Translations under genes and position numbers: made by a program | Shown here: positions 12,863-15,708 of the stretch, piece by piece | How the letters are laid out: the number at the start of each line of letters is the position of its first letter | How positions within the stretch are numbered: the stretch's first letter is position 1 | The notes under the pieces: generated by a model | Seen by the model: the letters and a program-made list of their open reading frames with translations, nothing else | What the model was told of the DNA's origin: nothing | Database searches by the model: none | Source of the DNA: JBGPFS01 sp041483455 | GTDB lineage: Bacteria; Chloroflexota; Limnocylindria; Limnocylindrales; CSP1-4 | Reading direction: 5' to 3' | Length of the DNA stretch: 15,708 bases | Assembly: GCA_041483455.1 (NCBI GenBank) | Contig: JBGPFS010000033.1 | Coordinates: forward strand, 1 to 15,708

Positions 12863-15487
12863 ATGCGGATCGAGCGGGTCACCGCGCACGCCTTCGGGCC
12901 GCTCTCCGATGCGACGCTGGACCTCGGGCCGGGGATGACCCTCGTCTATGGCCCCAACGAGGCCGGCAAGTCGAGCTGGCACGCCGCGCTCTACGCCGGC
13001 CTGTGCGGAGTCCGACGCGGCAAGGGCCAGCCGGTCGTCGCCGACCGCGAGTTCCGGGACGACCACAAGCCGTGGGACGGCGAGCGCTGGGATGCCGAGG
13101 TCCTGGTCCGTCTGGCCGACGGTCGCCGGATCGAGATCCGGCAGGACCTGGCCTGCCGGGTCGACTCGCGAGCGACGGACGTCGCGCTGGGGACCGACGT
13201 GTCGAGCGAGATCATGTTCGACGGCAGCCCCGATGGCTCGCGCTGGCTCGGCCTCGACCGCCGGGCGTTCCTCGCCACGGCCTGCATCAACCAGGCCCAG
13301 CTCCTCGCGATCTCCGACGACCCGGGCCTGCTCCAGGAGCACATCCAGCGAGCGGCTGCGACCCGTGGGACCGACGCCACGGCAGCCGCCGCGCTCGACC
13401 GCCTGGAGACGTTCCGACGGGTCCAGGTGGGCGAGGACCGCGCCAACAGCACGAAGCCACTGCACCGGGCGAAGCTCGAGCTCGATGAGGCGCTGCGGGA
13501 CCTGGGCACTGCCCAGCGCAAGCATGCGGCCTTCCTCGAGGCGGCAGCCGAGTCCGACGCGGCCGGCGACCGGGCCGACCGGGCGGAAGCGGGCCAGCGC
13601 CTGCCGGTCGCCGCCGTCGCGGCCGATCGGGCGGCCGTGGCCCGGGCCCGCGCGGATCGCGCAGCCGAGCTCGAGGCCCGCCATCCCGAGGGTGCTCCGG
13701 CCGGGTTCGCCGCGTCGGACGACCTCGGCAACCGGGTCGCCAGCGCGCTCGACGCGTGGGATCATCGGCCGACGACGGTCGCCCTGGACGGTCCGAGCGC
13801 CGGGGCGCTGGAGCTGGAGCTGCGCGGCCTGCCGGCCATGCCCACCGGCGATCTCGACCTCGCCGACGAGGTCCTCCAGGCCCGGACGGACTACGAGCGG
13901 CGGCTCGAGGCCCGGCGCCTCGCGGCAGAGCCGCCTACCGAGGGACCCACCGAACCGGCGGCCCACGGCGACATCGAACTCCCACCCGCGGCCGAGAGCG
14001 AGGGCCGGCCTGGCGGCTCGACGTCCCGCCGACCCCTGGTCCTCGCGACTGGTGCCGTCGGCGCGGCGGTGATCGGACTCGAGGCGCTCGCGCTCGGCTT
14101 CCAGGTCGTGAGCGCGGTGCTCGTGTTCATCGCCGCGACCCTGGCCGCTGCCGCCATCGTCGACCGCCGGATCGCCGTCCCGGGTCGTCCCGCCGGCGCC
14201 GGGGCGGCCGGGGTCGATGCCGCCGCGGCCGCCCGGCTCGAGATGGCCCGTCGTGAAGCGGAGCGCGAACGTGCCTCCCGAGCGTCCGCCGTCATCGTGG
14301 CCGAGCGGTCGGCTGCCCTCCGTGACGCAGAAGCGACCCTGGCCGCCGTGCTCACCGCCCACGGCACGGTCACCGACCCGGACGCGGATCTCGAAGCCGC
14401 CTTCAGACAGTACCGGGCCGATTGCCGCTCTCGGGCGGAACTCGCCCGGGAGGCCGGCCGAGCGGTGGCCCTCCAGGAGGCGATCGTCGCGCGCCAGGAT
14501 CTGGAGAACCGGGCGCGAGAGCGGACCGAGCGGCTGGCCGCGATCGAGGGCGACCTCCGGGCGCTGTCGAGCGATGCCGGCATCGCCGGCGCGCCCGAGA
14601 CCGATCCGGCGGCGAACGCCTCGACCCTCCGCGAATGGCTCGACCGACACAACCAGGAGACCGGCACCCGGGAGGCGGCGCTCCTGGAATGGCGGGAGCT
14701 GCAGACCCTCCTCGACGGGCGGACCCCGGCGGACCTGGAGGAGGACGCGATCCGGCTCGACGGTCGCGCCCGGGAGCGCGCCGCCGGCCTCGATCCCGCG
14801 ACGATCGTGGCCGCGCGAGCCACGCTCGGCTCGGACCCGGATCGGAAGCTCGCCGACCTGGAGACCGTCGCGAACGAGTCTCGAGCCGAAGCGGCTCGCG
14901 AGGCGGGTCGTCTCGCCGAGATCGAGCGAGGGCTGCCCAGCGTCGCGGAGGCCGAGGAGCTGGCCGAGGCGGCCAGGACGGAGGTCGATCGGGTCACGGA
15001 CCTCGACGTCGTCCTCCAGACGACGATGCGCCTGCTGCGCGAAGCCGAAAAGCGGATCCACCGCGATCTTGCCCCGCTCCTCGGGGCCGCGATCGCGGCC
15101 CAGCTCCCCCGGATCAGCGGTGGGCGATACGTCGAGGCGGCCGTGAACCCGGCCGATCTCGCGATCCGGGTCAAGACCGCCGACGGCGGCCAGTGGCGTG
15201 ATGCGAAGCGGCTCTCGCACGGCACGCGCGAGCAGATCTACCTGCTCCTCCGCCTCGCGATGACCCAGCACCTCGTCCGCGAGGACGAGGTCGCACCGCT
15301 CCTGTGCGACGAGGTCACCGTCCAGTCGGACCAGCGCCGGGCGACCCAGCTGCTGGAGCTCCTGCACGAGGTGAGCCAAGACCGGCAGGTGGTCGTGTTC
15401 ACCCATGACGAGCGGGCCCTGGCCTGGGCCGAGACGGCCCTCGACGGCGACGCCGACCGGCTGATCCGACTCGAGGAAGCTGCCTGA
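12863..15487 (+). CDS. SbcC/YhaN-like coiled-coil ATPase with a transmembrane hairpin
   Basis: 874 aa. Walker A is GPNEAGKSS (30-38), the Q-loop lies in INQAQLL, the ABC signature is LSHGTREQIYLLLRLA from residue 784, and Walker B is LLCDE with D816 and E817, followed by a switch histidine in VVFTHDERA. Long Ala/Glu/Arg-rich coiled coils occupy about 190-290 and 440-760. At the centre, about 391-432, two hydrophobic helices (LVLATGAVGAAVIGLEALAL, then VVSAVLVFIAATLAAAAIV) form a membrane hairpin. There is no CxxC, so no Rad50 zinc hook. This layout is that of Bacillus YhaN rather than SbcC. It should work with the SbcD-like nuclease on DNA ends, tethered to the membrane by the coiled-coil apex. 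Length is similar to YhaN and shorter than SbcC. Confidence 0.85.
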   Translation: MRIERVTAHAFGPLSDATLDLGPGMTLVYGPNEAGKSSWHAALYAGLCGVRRGKGQPVVADREFRDDHKPWDGERWDAEVLVRLADGRRIEIRQDLACRVDSRATDVALGTDVSSEIMFDGSPDGSRWLGLDRRAFLATACINQAQLLAISDDPGLLQEHIQRAAATRGTDATAAAALDRLETFRRVQVGEDRANSTKPLHRAKLELDEALRDLGTAQRKHAAFLEAAAESDAAGDRADRAEAGQRLPVAAVAADRAAVARARADRAAELEARHPEGAPAGFAASDDLGNRVASALDAWDHRPTTVALDGPSAGALELELRGLPAMPTGDLDLADEVLQARTDYERRLEARRLAAEPPTEGPTEPAAHGDIELPPAAESEGRPGGSTSRRPLVLATGAVGAAVIGLEALALGFQVVSAVLVFIAATLAAAAIVDRRIAVPGRPAGAGAAGVDAAAAARLEMARREAERERASRASAVIVAERSAALRDAEATLAAVLTAHGTVTDPDADLEAAFRQYRADCRSRAELAREAGRAVALQEAIVARQDLENRARERTERLAAIEGDLRALSSDAGIAGAPETDPAANASTLREWLDRHNQETGTREAALLEWRELQTLLDGRTPADLEEDAIRLDGRARERAAGLDPATIVAARATLGSDPDRKLADLETVANESRAEAAREAGRLAEIERGLPSVAEAEELAEAARTEVDRVTDLDVVLQTTMRLLREAEKRIHRDLAPLLGAAIAAQLPRISGGRYVEAAVNPADLAIRVKTADGGQWRDAKRLSHGTREQIYLLLRLAMTQHLVREDEVAPLLCDEVTVQSDQRRATQLLELLHEVSQDRQVVVFTHDERALAWAETALDGDADRLIRLEEAA

Positions 15488-15499
15488 CGGCCCGGCGCC

Positions 15500-15706
15500 T
15501 CAGCTCGGGGCGGCGAGATCCCGGCGCGGGAAGACGGCCAGCGCGTAGGCGATGAAGACGGCGGCCGCCGCGATCGGAGCCGCGAAGTCGATCGGCTCGA
15601 GGGCGCCGGCCAGCGCCTCGCGCGGCACCAGGTAGTGGAACAGCGAGTACGGCTGGAGCCCCTTCGCGTCCGGCCACAGGGAGCCGAGGATCTCCAGGAA
15701 GTAGCT
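15500..15706 (-). CDS. ABC-2-type transporter permease, C-terminal end only
   Basis: Partial gene entering from the right edge on the - strand; 68 codons plus a TGA at 15502-15500 are visible. The sequence, SYFLEILGSLWPDAKGLQPY followed by SLFHYLVPREALAG, then a hydrophobic segment (FAAPIAAAAVFIAYALAVF) and a short basic end RRDLAAPS, is typical of the last periplasmic loop and final helix of ABC-2 permeases. Cargo cannot be judged. It converges with the ATPase gene, leaving 12 nt, with no obvious terminator between. Confidence 0.7.
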   Translation of the reverse strand, partial: SYFLEILGSLWPDAKGLQPYSLFHYLVPREALAGALEPIDFAAPIAAAAVFIAYALAVFPRRDLAAPS

Positions 15707-15708
15707 CA

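Noticed and set aside
12431..15406. A 991-codon open frame on the - strand opposite the ATPase gene
   Set aside because: It is antisense to a gene with full ATPase motifs and reads as Arg/Gly/Asp-rich low-complexity sequence; long antisense frames are expected at this GC content.
15399..15677. A 92-codon - strand frame starting at 15677
   Set aside because: It is Arg-rich and out of frame with the permease tail, which has a hydrophobic helix and a natural stop.
1..15708. CRISPR arrays, IS elements, prophage genes, tRNA or rRNA genes
   Set aside because: I saw no regularly spaced direct repeats with unique spacers, no transposase or integrase motifs, and no tRNA-like or rRNA-like sequence.

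Overview
The window is uniformly GC-rich, gene-dense DNA from a bacterial chromosome. The strongest taxonomic hints are a class II (B12-dependent) ribonucleotide reductase tail, a PAC2-family protein, a TIGR03252-type HhH-GPD protein, and many start codons lying only 6-8 nt after a TAnnnT-like -10 box, which points to leaderless mRNAs. Together these suggest an Actinomycetota-like or, more likely, a Chloroflexota (Limnocylindria/Ellin6529-type) genome. That placement is inference. I see no phage genes, IS transposase, CRISPR array, tRNA or rRNA.

Layout. 1-139: the last 28 codons of the ribonucleotide reductase and its intrinsic terminator. 210-2647: an accessory island with two toxin-antitoxin modules. 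The first is a winged-helix/MNT nucleotidyltransferase plus HEPN pair on the + strand behind a tandem-palindrome operator. The second is a Phd-type antitoxin plus VapC PIN toxin on the - strand. Decayed gene fragments lie between them. 2741-4373 (+): a PAC2-family protein and a tyrosine phosphatase. 4426-5399 (-): a small DUF3037-like remnant, a YCII-domain protein and an HhH-GPD repair protein. 5462-7226 (+): a membrane-anchored DsbA-like thioredoxin protein and an UlaG-like metallo-beta-lactamase-fold hydrolase. 7227-7748: a 520-nt gap with three hairpins and a promoter but no convincing protein gene. 7749-9011 (+): a DEAD-box RNA helicase whose stop codon lies inside a five-unit 14-15 bp tandem repeat. 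9098-9610 (-): YbaK-type aminoacyl-tRNA deacylase.

9724-15487 (+) looks like one operon: an aquaporin, a GIY-YIG nuclease-like domain fused to a complete GreA transcript-cleavage factor, an SbcD/YhaO-like nuclease, and a large SMC-like ATPase that has a transmembrane hairpin where a zinc hook would be expected. Gaps between genes are 8, 13 and 1 nt. The convergent C-terminal end of an ABC-2-type permease closes the window.

The most novel item is the GIY-YIG-GreA fusion, placed directly upstream of a membrane-tethered Mre11/Rad50-like pair. The arrangement would fit a system that handles stalled RNA polymerase together with DNA ends, but this is inference from domains and spacing only. Second is the four-half-site operator overlapping what looks like a leaderless promoter for the MNT/HEPN module.
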